NCBI GenBank assembly: GCA_027038695.1
Contig: JALWHA010000346.1
Location: 1 to 6,297, forward strand
DNA length: 6,297 nt
Reading direction: 5' to 3'
Origin: Acidobacteriota bacterium
Lineage (GTDB): Bacteria; Acidobacteriota; Holophagae; Thermotomaculales; Thermotomaculaceae
The notes under the pieces were generated by a model. That model saw only the letters and a program-made list of their open reading frames with translations, made no database searches and was not told the origin of the DNA. A program made the position numbers and the translations under genes. Each line of letters begins with the position of its first letter. Positions within the stretch are counted from its first letter, which is position 1. Of the stretch, positions 1 to 6,297 are shown piece after piece.

Positions 1-1531
1 GCAAATCAATCCCTTCCCTTAAAAGGTTAACCCCCACAAGGACATCAAATTCCCCTTTTCTCAAATTTTTGAGTATTTCAACCCTTTCAAGGGTGTCAAT
101 GTCTGAATGAAGGTACTTTGCCTTTATCCCTAATTCAATAAGGTATTCGCTTAAATTTTCAGCCATTTTTTTAGTCAATGTTGCCACAAGCACCCTTTCT
201 TTCTTCTCAATCCTTTTTTGAATTTCATCTATTAAATCGTCAACCTGATTCTTTGCAGGCTTTACAATGATTTTCGGGTCTATCAATCCGGTAGGCCTGA
301 TAATCTGCTCTGCCGTAATGCCATTTGATTTTGTTATTTCATACTTTCCCGGGGTTGCTGACACAAATAGAATCTGGTTAATCTTTTCCTCAAACTCTTC
401 AAACATCAAAGGCCTGTTGTCAAGTGCAGAAGGGAGCCTGAAACCAAATTCAACAAGGGTTTCCTTTCTGCTTCTGTCTCCCCTGAACATTCCACCTATT
501 TGAGGGATTGTTATGTGGCTTTCGTCAACAATGACAAGGAAATCTTCGGGAAAGTAATCTAAAAGTGTAAATGGTGGCTCCCCTTCACCCCTTCCTTCAA
601 GGTGCCTTGAATAATTCTCAATTCCCTTGCATATCCCTGTTTCAAGGAGCATTTCAATATCGTAGTTTGTCCTTTGTGCAAGCCTCTGTGCCTCAAGGAG
701 TTTTCCCCTTTTCTCAAAAAACTCAAGCCTTTCCTTTAACTCTTCCCTTATCCTTTCAACCGCAATTAAAAGCCTTTCCTTGCTTGTTACATAGTGTGAA
801 GACGGGAAAATTTCTATTGAGTTTACCGTTTTCATTGTTTTTCCCGTTAAAGGGTCAAAGAGTTTTATGTCCTCAATTTCGTCGTCAAACATTTCAATCC
901 TTATTCCTTCTTCCTGATATGACGGGAATACTTCAATAGTATCCCCCCTTACCCTGAATGTGCCTGTTTCAGATTCAAACATGCTTCTAACATACTGAAT
1001 CTGTGCCAATTCCATTAAAAACCTTCCCCTGTTTTTTATCTCTCCCGCTGAAATTGTTATTGCCATGTTTTTGTACTCACGGGGAGAACCTAACCCGTAA
1101 ATGCAGGATACCGAGGCTATTACAATTACGTCCCTTCTTGTTAAAAGGCTTTTTGTCGCTGACAACCTCAATTTTTCAATTTGTTCGTTTATTGACGAGT
1201 CTTTCTCAATGTATAAATCGCTTTCCGGGACATAGGCTTCAGGCTGGTAGTAATCGTAGTACGATACAAAGTATTCAACGGCATTTTCAGGAAAGAATGT
1301 TTTAAATTCATTATAAAGTTGCGCCGCAAGGGTTTTGTTGTGGGCAATTATAAGGGTAGGCCTTTGCCATTTTTCAATTATGTTTGCCATTGTAAAGGTT
1401 TTTCCCGAGCCTGTTACCCCTAAAAGGGTCTGGTAGCGGTTCCCTTTTCCAAGGCTTTTCAGTATGTTTTCTATCGCTTCAGGCTGGTCTCCGCAGGGTT
1501 TGTAATCGGATACTAAATTAAACTGTGTCAT
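1..1531 (-). CDS. uvrB: UvrABC excinuclease subunit B (3' partial)
   Basis: UvrB is the DNA-damage-verifying helicase subunit of nucleotide excision repair. It is loaded by UvrA and then recruits UvrC for dual incision; it acts in the cytoplasm on DNA. Translating the minus strand from ATG at 1531 gives about 510 residues before the window edge. Visible landmarks are the N-terminus MTQFNLVSDYKPCGDQPEAI, Walker A GVTGSGKT (K44), the YYDYYQPEAYVP beta-hairpin that clamps DNA, RLSATKSLLTRRDVI, Walker B VIVDESH followed by TIPQIGGMFRGDRSRKETL, the FVSATPG motif, and GVNLLREGID near the edge. Family members are usually about 655-675 residues, so the rest of helicase motif VI, the UvrC/UvrA-interacting region and the C-terminal UVR coiled coil are missing only because the window ends. 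The start codon overlaps the GDPD stop (ATGA) and has no clear Shine-Dalgarno, suggesting coupled translation. No frameshift or missing motif was seen. Identification is essentially certain. Confidence 0.97.
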   Translation of the reverse strand, partial: MTQFNLVSDYKPCGDQPEAIENILKSLGKGNRYQTLLGVTGSGKTFTMANIIEKWQRPTLIIAHNKTLAAQLYNEFKTFFPENAVEYFVSYYDYYQPEAYVPESDLYIEKDSSINEQIEKLRLSATKSLLTRRDVIVIASVSCIYGLGSPREYKNMAITISAGEIKNRGRFLMELAQIQYVRSMFESETGTFRVRGDTIEVFPSYQEEGIRIEMFDDEIEDIKLFDPLTGKTMKTVNSIEIFPSSHYVTSKERLLIAVERIREELKERLEFFEKRGKLLEAQRLAQRTNYDIEMLLETGICKGIENYSRHLEGRGEGEPPFTLLDYFPEDFLVIVDESHITIPQIGGMFRGDRSRKETLVEFGFRLPSALDNRPLMFEEFEEKINQILFVSATPGKYEITKSNGITAEQIIRPTGLIDPKIIVKPAKNQVDDLIDEIQKRIEKKERVLVATLTKKMAENLSEYLIELGIKAKYLHSDIDTLERVEILKNLRKGEFDVLVGVNLLREGIDL

Positions 1532-2193
1532 TGCTTTTTAAAAGGCTCAATTGTTTCAAGGTATTTTTTCATTTTTACAGGATAGTTTGTGATTATCCCG
1601 TTAATTCCCTGTTTATAGAAGTACAGAACATCTTTTACATCGTCAACTGAGTAGCAGTAAACCTGTTTCCCGTTATCAAGTAGTTTTTTGATTTCATTTT
1701 CCGAAAAGAATTCATGTTCAAATACCACGCCGTCAACTTTGTGTTTTAAAACGTAATCAGATAAATCAAAGAAATCACCGCTTATCAGGAATAAACAGGG
1801 GATTTCGGGAAATTGCTTTTTCATTTTCTTTACCGTATGATGGTGAAAAGACGAGATTATGAATCTTTCGGGATTTTCTTTTAACTCAGTGAAATTTACA
1901 AGTTTTTCAGCAACCTCGCTTTCCTTTAATTCAAGGTTAAAGTTTAATGAAGGAAAAAGGGAAAATGTTTTTTTCAATGTGGGTAGTGAGTTAAAGTTTA
2001 TCGGCGGCTCTGAAATGTGGTTTAATGATTTTTTATCATGGTGGAGTATAATCTCACTATCTTCATTGAGCCTTAAATCAATTTCAGCCCAATTTATCCC
2101 GTTTTTTAGAATGTAATCAAAGCCAGCGAGGGAGTTTTCAGGCATTTCACCCTTTGCTCCCCTGTGCCCTATAATTTTGAATTTTTCATTCAT
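1528..2193 (-). CDS. Glycerophosphodiester phosphodiesterase, compact GDPD family
   Basis: This 221-residue protein belongs to the GDPD/PLC-like TIM-barrel family, which hydrolyses glycerophosphodiesters to glycerol-3-phosphate and an alcohol with a divalent metal. Motifs run in family order: GHRGAKGEMPENSLAGF (H10, R11, E19, N20), WAEIDLRL (metal ligands E37, D39), ILHHD (catalytic H52), NLELK (E88, K90), FIISSFHHH, and a C-terminal YCYSVDD/GIITNYP pair matching the usual W-T-V-N and TDxP elements in diverged form. No signal peptide or membrane segment is visible, so it is probably cytoplasmic. The segment between HHD and PTL is only about 19 residues, where many relatives carry roughly 50, so the GDPD insertion subdomain appears much reduced. 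This could change substrate choice, and the true substrate is unknown. It starts 8 bases after the pilT stop with no obvious Shine-Dalgarno and ends in an ATGA overlap with uvrB, so it is almost certainly cotranscribed and translationally coupled with both. Confidence 0.9.
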   Translation of the reverse strand: MNEKFKIIGHRGAKGEMPENSLAGFDYILKNGINWAEIDLRLNEDSEIILHHDKKSLNHISEPPINFNSLPTLKKTFSLFPSLNFNLELKESEVAEKLVNFTELKENPERFIISSFHHHTVKKMKKQFPEIPCLFLISGDFFDLSDYVLKHKVDGVVFEHEFFSENEIKKLLDNGKQVYCYSVDDVKDVLYFYKQGINGIITNYPVKMKKYLETIEPFKKQ

Positions 2194-2201
2194 AGTTTTA
2201 T

Positions 2202-3368
2202 TCAGGGTAGATCAAATGGTTTGTCCTCACTATTTCTTACAATGTCATTTTCTTGTTCAAGAGCTTCTTCCATGTTTTCCTGTGCTACATCGCTGGTAGA
2301 TTGAATACCCTGGATTTTAAGTTTGAATTCATCGGGATTTGATGCTCTTCTTAATGCTTCTTCAAGTGTAATTAATCCCTGTTTGTGTAAGAAATAAAGG
2401 GATTGGTCAAAGGTTTGCATCCCATACTGCGAGGTTCCCCTTGCTATCGCATCATGGATTAGTTTTGTTTTTTCTTTATCTTCAATAAGTGTTCTGATAT
2501 AAGGAGTTACCCTGAGAACCTCAACTGCGGGAACCCTTCCCTTTCCATCTGTTTTGGGTACAAGTCTCATAGATATAACAGCCTTTAACACCTGTGCAAG
2601 TTGAAGCCTGATTTGTTTTTGCTGATGAGGTGGGAAAACAGAGATAATACGGTTGATGGTTTCAGTTGCGTCCAAAGTGTGTAATGTTGAAAGAACAAGG
2701 TGGCCTGTTTCAGCCGCCGTTAAAGCGGTTTCAATTGTTTCATAGTCCCTCATTTCACCTACCAGTATGACATCAGGGTCCTGACGGAGAGCTCCTCTTA
2801 GAGCATTTGCAAAATCCTTCGTATCAACACCTATTTCCCTCTGGTTGATAATTGATTTTTTGTCCCTGTGCAAAAACTCTATCGGGTCTTCAATTGTTAT
2901 AATATGTTCTGTTCTTGTTGAATTAATGAAATCAATCATTGCCGCCAGAGTAGTAGATTTTCCTGAGCCGGTTGTCCCGGTACATAGCACAAGCCCTCTC
3001 TGCTCTTCGCATATTTTTTCAATCACCCTTGGCAGCAACAGTTCTTTAATTGTCCTTATTTTAACGGGAATTACCCTCAAAACCAATCCAACGGTGCCTC
3101 TTTGCTGAAAGATATTGCATCTAAACCTTCCAAGCCCGGGGACAGAATAGGCAATATCTATCTCAAGGTTTTCTTTAAACTTCTGCTTCTGCCTTGCATT
3201 CATAAGGGAGAATGCCATTGCAATTGTGTCTTCCTGCATAAGTTTTTTTAACTCTGTCAATGGAGTGAGTTTTCCGTTAATTCTCAACACAGGATAAGAT
3301 CCTACTTTTAAATGAAGGTCGGACGCTCCTCTTTGGGTTGCTATTTTCAATAAATCGTTAATATGCAT
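2202..3368 (-). CDS. pilT: Type IV pilus retraction ATPase (PilT family)
   Basis: This cytoplasmic hexameric ATPase depolymerises type IV pili and drives twitching, surface attachment and DNA uptake. The chosen ATG at 3368 gives 388 residues (MHINDLLKIATQRGASDLHLK) and lies just behind a perfect GGAGG. Domains are an N-terminal PAS-like region (to about residue 95) and a RecA-like ATPase domain with Walker A GTTGSGKS (K137), Asp box ITIEDPIEFLH (catalytic E160), Walker B DPDVILVGEMRD (E205) and His box AETGHLVLSTLHT (H223, H230). The region YIRTLIEDKEKTKLIHDAI corresponds to the AIRNLIRE retraction motif in diverged form. GEMRD and this motif favour PilT over the extension ATPase PilB, which is also longer. 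GMQTFDQ and GLITLEEALRRA are PilU-like as well, so a PilU-type paralogue is possible. After KLKIQGI (residue 355) comes a 33-residue acidic, probably disordered tail. No other pilus gene lies in the window, so the locus is an isolated pilT heading a GDPD-uvrB operon. Confidence 0.94.
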   Translation of the reverse strand: MHINDLLKIATQRGASDLHLKVGSYPVLRINGKLTPLTELKKLMQEDTIAMAFSLMNARQKQKFKENLEIDIAYSVPGLGRFRCNIFQQRGTVGLVLRVIPVKIRTIKELLLPRVIEKICEEQRGLVLCTGTTGSGKSTTLAAMIDFINSTRTEHIITIEDPIEFLHRDKKSIINQREIGVDTKDFANALRGALRQDPDVILVGEMRDYETIETALTAAETGHLVLSTLHTLDATETINRIISVFPPHQQKQIRLQLAQVLKAVISMRLVPKTDGKGRVPAVEVLRVTPYIRTLIEDKEKTKLIHDAIARGTSQYGMQTFDQSLYFLHKQGLITLEEALRRASNPDEFKLKIQGIQSTSDVAQENMEEALEQENDIVRNSEDKPFDLP

Positions 3369-3370
3369 AA

Positions 3371-3377
3371 TTCCTCC
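3371..3377 (-). promoter_or_regulatory. pilT ribosome binding site
   Basis: The minus strand reads GGAGGAA with only TT between it and the ATG at 3368. This near-perfect Shine-Dalgarno decides the pilT start. It rules out the ATG 14 codons upstream (at 3410), whose extra residues MLIYYLDKQTFGGI do not look like a PilT N-terminus. Its first two G residues also belong to the 3' arm of an inverted repeat (3376-3424). Confidence 0.9.
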
Positions 3378-3424
3378 GAAAGTTTGTTTATCTAAATAAT
3401 AAATTAGCACAAATTAACTTTCGG
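3376..3424 (-). repeat. 9-bp inverted repeat in the pilT leader, overlapping the Shine-Dalgarno
   Basis: On the plus strand CCGAAAGTT (3376-3384) is followed, 31 bases later, by its exact reverse complement AACTTTCGG (3416-3424). In the pilT messenger this would be a stem CCGAAAGUU/AACUUUCGG with an AU-rich loop, and the downstream arm takes in the first two G of GGAGG. Folding could partly hide the ribosome binding site. It could equally be a dimeric regulator's operator, although the long spacing makes that less natural. The match is seen directly; any function is inference, and a 9-bp match can arise by chance in AT-rich DNA. Confidence 0.4.
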
Positions 3425-3463
3425 TTAAACTATAAATTTAATATAAACCTTGAAATCTATTTT

Positions 3464-6297
3464 TTAATCTTCTATTACAATAACTTCTGTGCATTCCGGG
3501 GGAATTCTAAATGTATTTCCCTGCCATTCAATTGCTTCTGTCCCGTTATGACTATCGTCCACCCTGTAAATCTTTATTTTCCCATTAGAATTTTCTGTTA
3601 TTTTTTCTCCGTCAATGTATAAATCAACATTTGCAGGTATGTCTTCAATGTTTGATATTAGAATTGCTATCCCATTTGCGCCTCTGGAGGCAATGTAAAA
3701 GAGCCGTCTTCCTCTTTCTCCAAAAGAATAGAATTTCGTTGTCAAAACTTCAGGGTAATCCCTGTAAAGCATTGAAAACAGCCTGAATCCGTTTCCAGCA
3801 GGCTTGGGAGTGCCGCTTGCGTCTCCGTAAAACAACCCTGTCCACCCCTTGTTTTCATCATCTGGGCCAGCGTCAGTTGTTGTTGGCCTTTCATCGCTTG
3901 TTCTGTAATAGTATGCCTTTACAACACCTCCCTGTTGCATTGCAATAAAGTCTGCGCATATTATTGCTGCCCCAAGTTTCGTGTTCATTTCGTGAAAAAG
4001 GTATTCATTTGAAAAGCGGATAGGCCCTGACCAATCCTCGCTGTCGTAATCCTTGCCGTATCCCCAGGCGTCGCATATAATCTCCACCCCTTCAAAAAAG
4101 TTTGTCCCTGCCCAGGGAACAGTTGAGAAATCTCCTTTGCCGTCTAATAAATCCCTGAACTGTTTTACCGCTTTGTAGTAGAGAATGGGGTCGCTTTTCC
4201 ACATGTGAAAGCCAATCCAGTCTGGTTTTAATCCCTCATTGTAAACTTTCTGAAGAAATCTCACTGCGAGGTTGTTTTGAACCTTTCCGTTTATCACATC
4301 AAGTGTGGGTTTTAAAATCCCCGGGCCTCCCACTTTTAAATCAGGATAATCTGCTTTTAATTCCCTGAACACTTTTGTCCAGAAGTTTAAGAAATCCTCT
4401 GTCCCCCTGTCAAAGAAATCAGTATTTGGCCACTCTGTCCAGATGTCAAGGTATGGAAAGGCATTGGGATGTGTTGCCCAGTTTTTGTATCTATCAACAG
4501 TCTTTTTTGCCGCTATAAGCCAGTTGTCTTCCTGGCCTTCCCTTGGGCCAGCAAAGTCGTGATGTCTGTAATAGCATTGGGTTTCCCCGCCAACCCTGAA
4601 AAATGGCTCAAACCCACCGTCCACTATTGAAGAGTATGTTCTGTCGCTTGCTTCCCAGTGATAGTATGCATCGTTGTTTGCGTCGCAATCCCACGACGGG
4701 TAAACAGAATTGTCTGGACATTGAAAAATCCCTTCAATGTCGAGACTGTCGTCGTAATAGCCATTGTTTCTAATTGTTGTTACCCCTATATCCCGCAACT
4801 TTGAGGTAAAGTCGTAAAACGGGCATTGAGGCGGTGTGTATGGTCCTGCGATAACACCTAAAAGGTTTTGAATTTCACCGTTTGAAGTACCTGTATTGAT
4901 TGCAATTTTATATGTGTCTCTTTTATCAGTAGCCTGGATTAAAATCGGGTATTCTCCGAAGTTTATTGTAATTGTTCCGTCGTCATTCACATCTGCAATC
5001 TGGGTGGAGAATATTTCATCCGGGTTAAATCCTGTCATATCCCCGATTTCCCCCGGGCATTCAGACGGGACAAGCTCAATTATTTTCACTTCCTGTCCAG
5101 CCAATGTGGAAAGTATTAAGGTTGATTCTGAAGAAGAAACGCCATCGTTTTTCCACGCAACATAGGCGTCTCCCTTTAATCTGTGGGCATTGTTAAACCT
5201 GTAAAGCCATATTCCGTCATCACCCTCATTTATTGTGTCAACGGAAGTAAAATCCCTTACACAGTCAGCAAAAAGCCTCAATGTGCAGGCAGAAGGTTTT
5301 CTACTTGTGTCGTCGTCGTAGATGCCGTAACCTGCCCAATTCCCGCCGGTGCTTCCGCTTTGAAAACTGTGAACAAGACAGGTTTCCGCCCCCAATGCAA
5401 AACTGATTGTAAACATTTTTACAAGGTATGAAGCCTGATTCTCATATCCCGGCTCAATCCCGTTTGTTGTGGTCACTGTTTCAATATCCGTTCTTGTGCT
5501 GATGCCTGTTTCAGTTATTACCCACGGTTTTTCAGGCAATTCCCCGTTTTCAATAGGTGCTAAAAGTTTTTCTCTTATTAAATCCGCGTAATCCTGCCAT
5601 GGGCCGTAATAGTGTATTCCGTAAACATCAAACTTTGCCATTGTGTCAGGGTAATGGTTTGCAAAAAATTTAAGCGTGTCAAGTGCATTCTCTAAAATTG
5701 AGGGTATTGTTCCTAAAAGGTGAGGGAAACTGAATTTAATATTGGGGTTTATCTCCCTTGCCGTGTCTATTGTTTTGTCTAAAATTTGTGCAAAGTTGTC
5801 CATTCCCAGTGTATCGGTGCCGAAGGTTTCGTTAAAAATTTCATAGTATTTTAAATCAGGATATGTGTTGATAACTTCAGTAACATAATCTTCTAATTGT
5901 TGAACATCTTCAGGGTCATTCATATCAATAGGGTCTTCAGGCTCACCAATGCCGTTCCACTCTGTCTTAAAGCCTATCATTGTGGGCATAACCTGAAACC
6001 CTTGTGCGTTTCTCACAAATACTTCTCTGTTTTGAGAGTTGTTCTCATCTATCCATTCACTATACATAACATCCTTGTTTTGCAAATGCCTTATTGCAAA
6101 CCTGTATGGCTGTCCTGAAGAGAGCCACGCCATCTCTTTTTGAATTGCCTGTTGGCCTGGTAAACTAACCCCCTCTGCGGCATTGAATTTCGGTGCATTT
6201 ACCCCAAACCTTGGAAGGGTGGATTGGCCATGAAAAGGCCCGTACATTCTCTCGCTGTTTAATGGGATTATCTCATAAGCCCCCAATATCTTTCTCG
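3464..6297 (-). CDS. Tandem clan GH-A (GH39-like) glycoside hydrolase, 5' partial
   Basis: Probable polysaccharide-acting enzyme with two consecutive barrel-plus-beta-sandwich units; the substrate is unknown. Numbering is from a TTG at 6286. The frame stays open to the window edge, so the real start and any signal peptide are probably outside. Unit 1: barrel about 25-340 (FGVNAPKF strand 1; EIFNE with acid/base E153; YGIHYYG with H225; WVITETG with nucleophile E259), then a sandwich about 341-455. Unit 2: barrel about 459-845 (NLLGVIAGP; IRNNGYYDD; GGFEPFFRVGG; LDIWTEWPN with E618; WIGFHMW with H694; FSNEYLFHEMN with likely nucleophile E761), then a sandwich to 940. Spacing and motif types fit clan GH-A, and GH39 is the nearest family I recognise. 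Unit 2 has T617 in place of the usual Asn before the acid/base Glu. Eleven cysteines and the family habit suggest export, which is inference. The neighbours give no substrate clue. The fold class is fairly sure; family and activity are not. Confidence 0.75.
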   Translation of the reverse strand, partial: RKILGAYEIIPLNSERMYGPFHGQSTLPRFGVNAPKFNAAEGVSLPGQQAIQKEMAWLSSGQPYRFAIRHLQNKDVMYSEWIDENNSQNREVFVRNAQGFQVMPTMIGFKTEWNGIGEPEDPIDMNDPEDVQQLEDYVTEVINTYPDLKYYEIFNETFGTDTLGMDNFAQILDKTIDTAREINPNIKFSFPHLLGTIPSILENALDTLKFFANHYPDTMAKFDVYGIHYYGPWQDYADLIREKLLAPIENGELPEKPWVITETGISTRTDIETVTTTNGIEPGYENQASYLVKMFTISFALGAETCLVHSFQSGSTGGNWAGYGIYDDDTSRKPSACTLRLFADCVRDFTSVDTINEGDDGIWLYRFNNAHRLKGDAYVAWKNDGVSSSESTLILSTLAGQEVKIIELVPSECPGEIGDMTGFNPDEIFSTQIADVNDDGTITINFGEYPILIQATDKRDTYKIAINTGTSNGEIQNLLGVIAGPYTPPQCPFYDFTSKLRDIGVTTIRNNGYYDDSLDIEGIFQCPDNSVYPSWDCDANNDAYYHWEASDRTYSSIVDGGFEPFFRVGGETQCYYRHHDFAGPREGQEDNWLIAAKKTVDRYKNWATHPNAFPYLDIWTEWPNTDFFDRGTEDFLNFWTKVFRELKADYPDLKVGGPGILKPTLDVINGKVQNNLAVRFLQKVYNEGLKPDWIGFHMWKSDPILYYKAVKQFRDLLDGKGDFSTVPWAGTNFFEGVEIICDAWGYGKDYDSEDWSGPIRFSNEYLFHEMNTKLGAAIICADFIAMQQGGVVKAYYYRTSDERPTTTDAGPDDENKGWTGLFYGDASGTPKPAGNGFRLFSMLYRDYPEVLTTKFYSFGERGRRLFYIASRGANGIAILISNIEDIPANVDLYIDGEKITENSNGKIKIYRVDDSHNGTEAIEWQGNTFRIPPECTEVIVIED

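Larger units (their letters stand above)
3369..3463 (-). promoter_or_regulatory. AT-rich intergenic region, probable pilT-operon promoter
   Basis: This 95-base gap is the only non-coding stretch of any length in the window and is markedly richer in A/T than its flanks. Read on the minus strand, a TATAGT hexamer at 3434-3429 could serve as a -10 box, with a poor TTTCAA 15 bases upstream (3455-3450). The -35 matches only half the consensus and the spacing is short, so the exact promoter is not established. No GC-rich hairpin with a T-run follows the hydrolase stop at 3464, so read-through from the upstream gene into pilT cannot be excluded. Confidence 0.35.

Noticed and set aside
571..939. Plus-strand open frame of 122 codons, with others at 267-503 and 1003-1305
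   Set aside because: They lie wholly antisense to uvrB, whose minus-strand translation matches UvrB motifs throughout. The plus-strand products have no recognisable motifs and are rich in Phe, Leu, Ser and Pro, as expected from the reverse strand of a real gene.
1410..1425. Recurring CTAAAAGG-like words across the window (for example near 1413, 4858 and 5712)
   Set aside because: In the coding direction these are mostly CTT TTA GGN, encoding Leu-Leu-Gly or similar in preferred codons. They are scattered, fall in different reading contexts and show no regular spacing, so they reflect codon use rather than a repeat family.
1..3368. A defence or novel functional island formed by pilT, GDPD and uvrB
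   Set aside because: All three are ordinary housekeeping-type families with intact motifs. There are no mobile-element signatures, no abrupt composition change and no defence-type domains.
3369..3410. A 14-residue N-terminal extension of PilT from an ATG at 3410
   Set aside because: The extension does not resemble a PilT N-terminus. The ATG at 3368 has a perfect GGAGG at the right distance and yields the canonical family start.
3425..3463. Possible intrinsic terminator after the hydrolase gene
   Set aside because: The stretch has A/T runs but no GC-rich stem followed by a T-run on the minus strand.
4976..4993. Dockerin-like calcium-loop sequence DVNDDG (residues 432-437 of the hydrolase)
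   Set aside because: Only one copy is present, where dockerins need a pair. It sits in a turn of the first beta-sandwich, just before NFGEYPILIQA, which is a normal closing strand in such domains. A cellulosomal role is not supported.
4896..5431. Plus-strand open frames opposite the hydrolase (4896-5165, 5183-5431, and 5897-6118 further along), and one opposite GDPD and one opposite pilT
   Set aside because: They are antisense shadows of well-supported minus-strand genes, with no Shine-Dalgarno and no family resemblance.

Overview
All convincing genes in this window lie on the minus strand. Read in the direction of transcription, from high to low coordinates, the order is: a large glycoside-hydrolase-like protein (5' end outside the window), a PilT-type pilus retraction ATPase, a small glycerophosphodiester phosphodiesterase (GDPD), and uvrB (3' end outside the window). 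Coding density is very high. The only real gap is 95 bases of AT-rich DNA between the hydrolase stop and the pilT start. No RNA genes, insertion sequences, CRISPR arrays or intrinsic terminators were seen.

The DNA is moderately AT-rich (roughly 40% G+C by eye, not computed). Arginine is written mostly AGG/AGA, a habit common in thermophiles. A PilT-type ATPase points to a bacterium with type IV pili, most often Gram-negative. The PilT C-terminus (GMQTFDQ, GLITLEEALRRASNPDEF, KLKIQGI) recalls PilT proteins I associate with Acidobacteriota and the former delta-proteobacteria. This is a recollection, not a search result, so the taxonomic guess is weak.

Region 3464-6297 encodes a protein of at least 940 residues made of two consecutive (beta/alpha)8 barrel plus beta-sandwich units, both resembling clan GH-A enzymes (GH39-like). 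Each unit has a plausible acid/base and nucleophile glutamate pair: E153/E259 in unit 1 and E618/E761 in unit 2. Unit 2 has Thr-Glu where clan GH-A normally has Asn-Glu. This is the least ordinary gene here.

Region 1-3368 looks like one transcription unit, pilT-GDPD-uvrB. pilT has a strong Shine-Dalgarno. GDPD starts 8 bases after the pilT stop, and uvrB starts in a 4-base ATGA overlap with GDPD. Neither downstream gene has a clear Shine-Dalgarno, so translational coupling is likely. The three products (pilus retraction, glycerophosphodiester hydrolysis, nucleotide excision repair) share no obvious pathway, so the grouping looks like compact packing rather than a functional module. I found no strong evidence of a novel system. 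The best leads are the tandem hydrolase and an inverted repeat that reaches into the pilT ribosome binding site.
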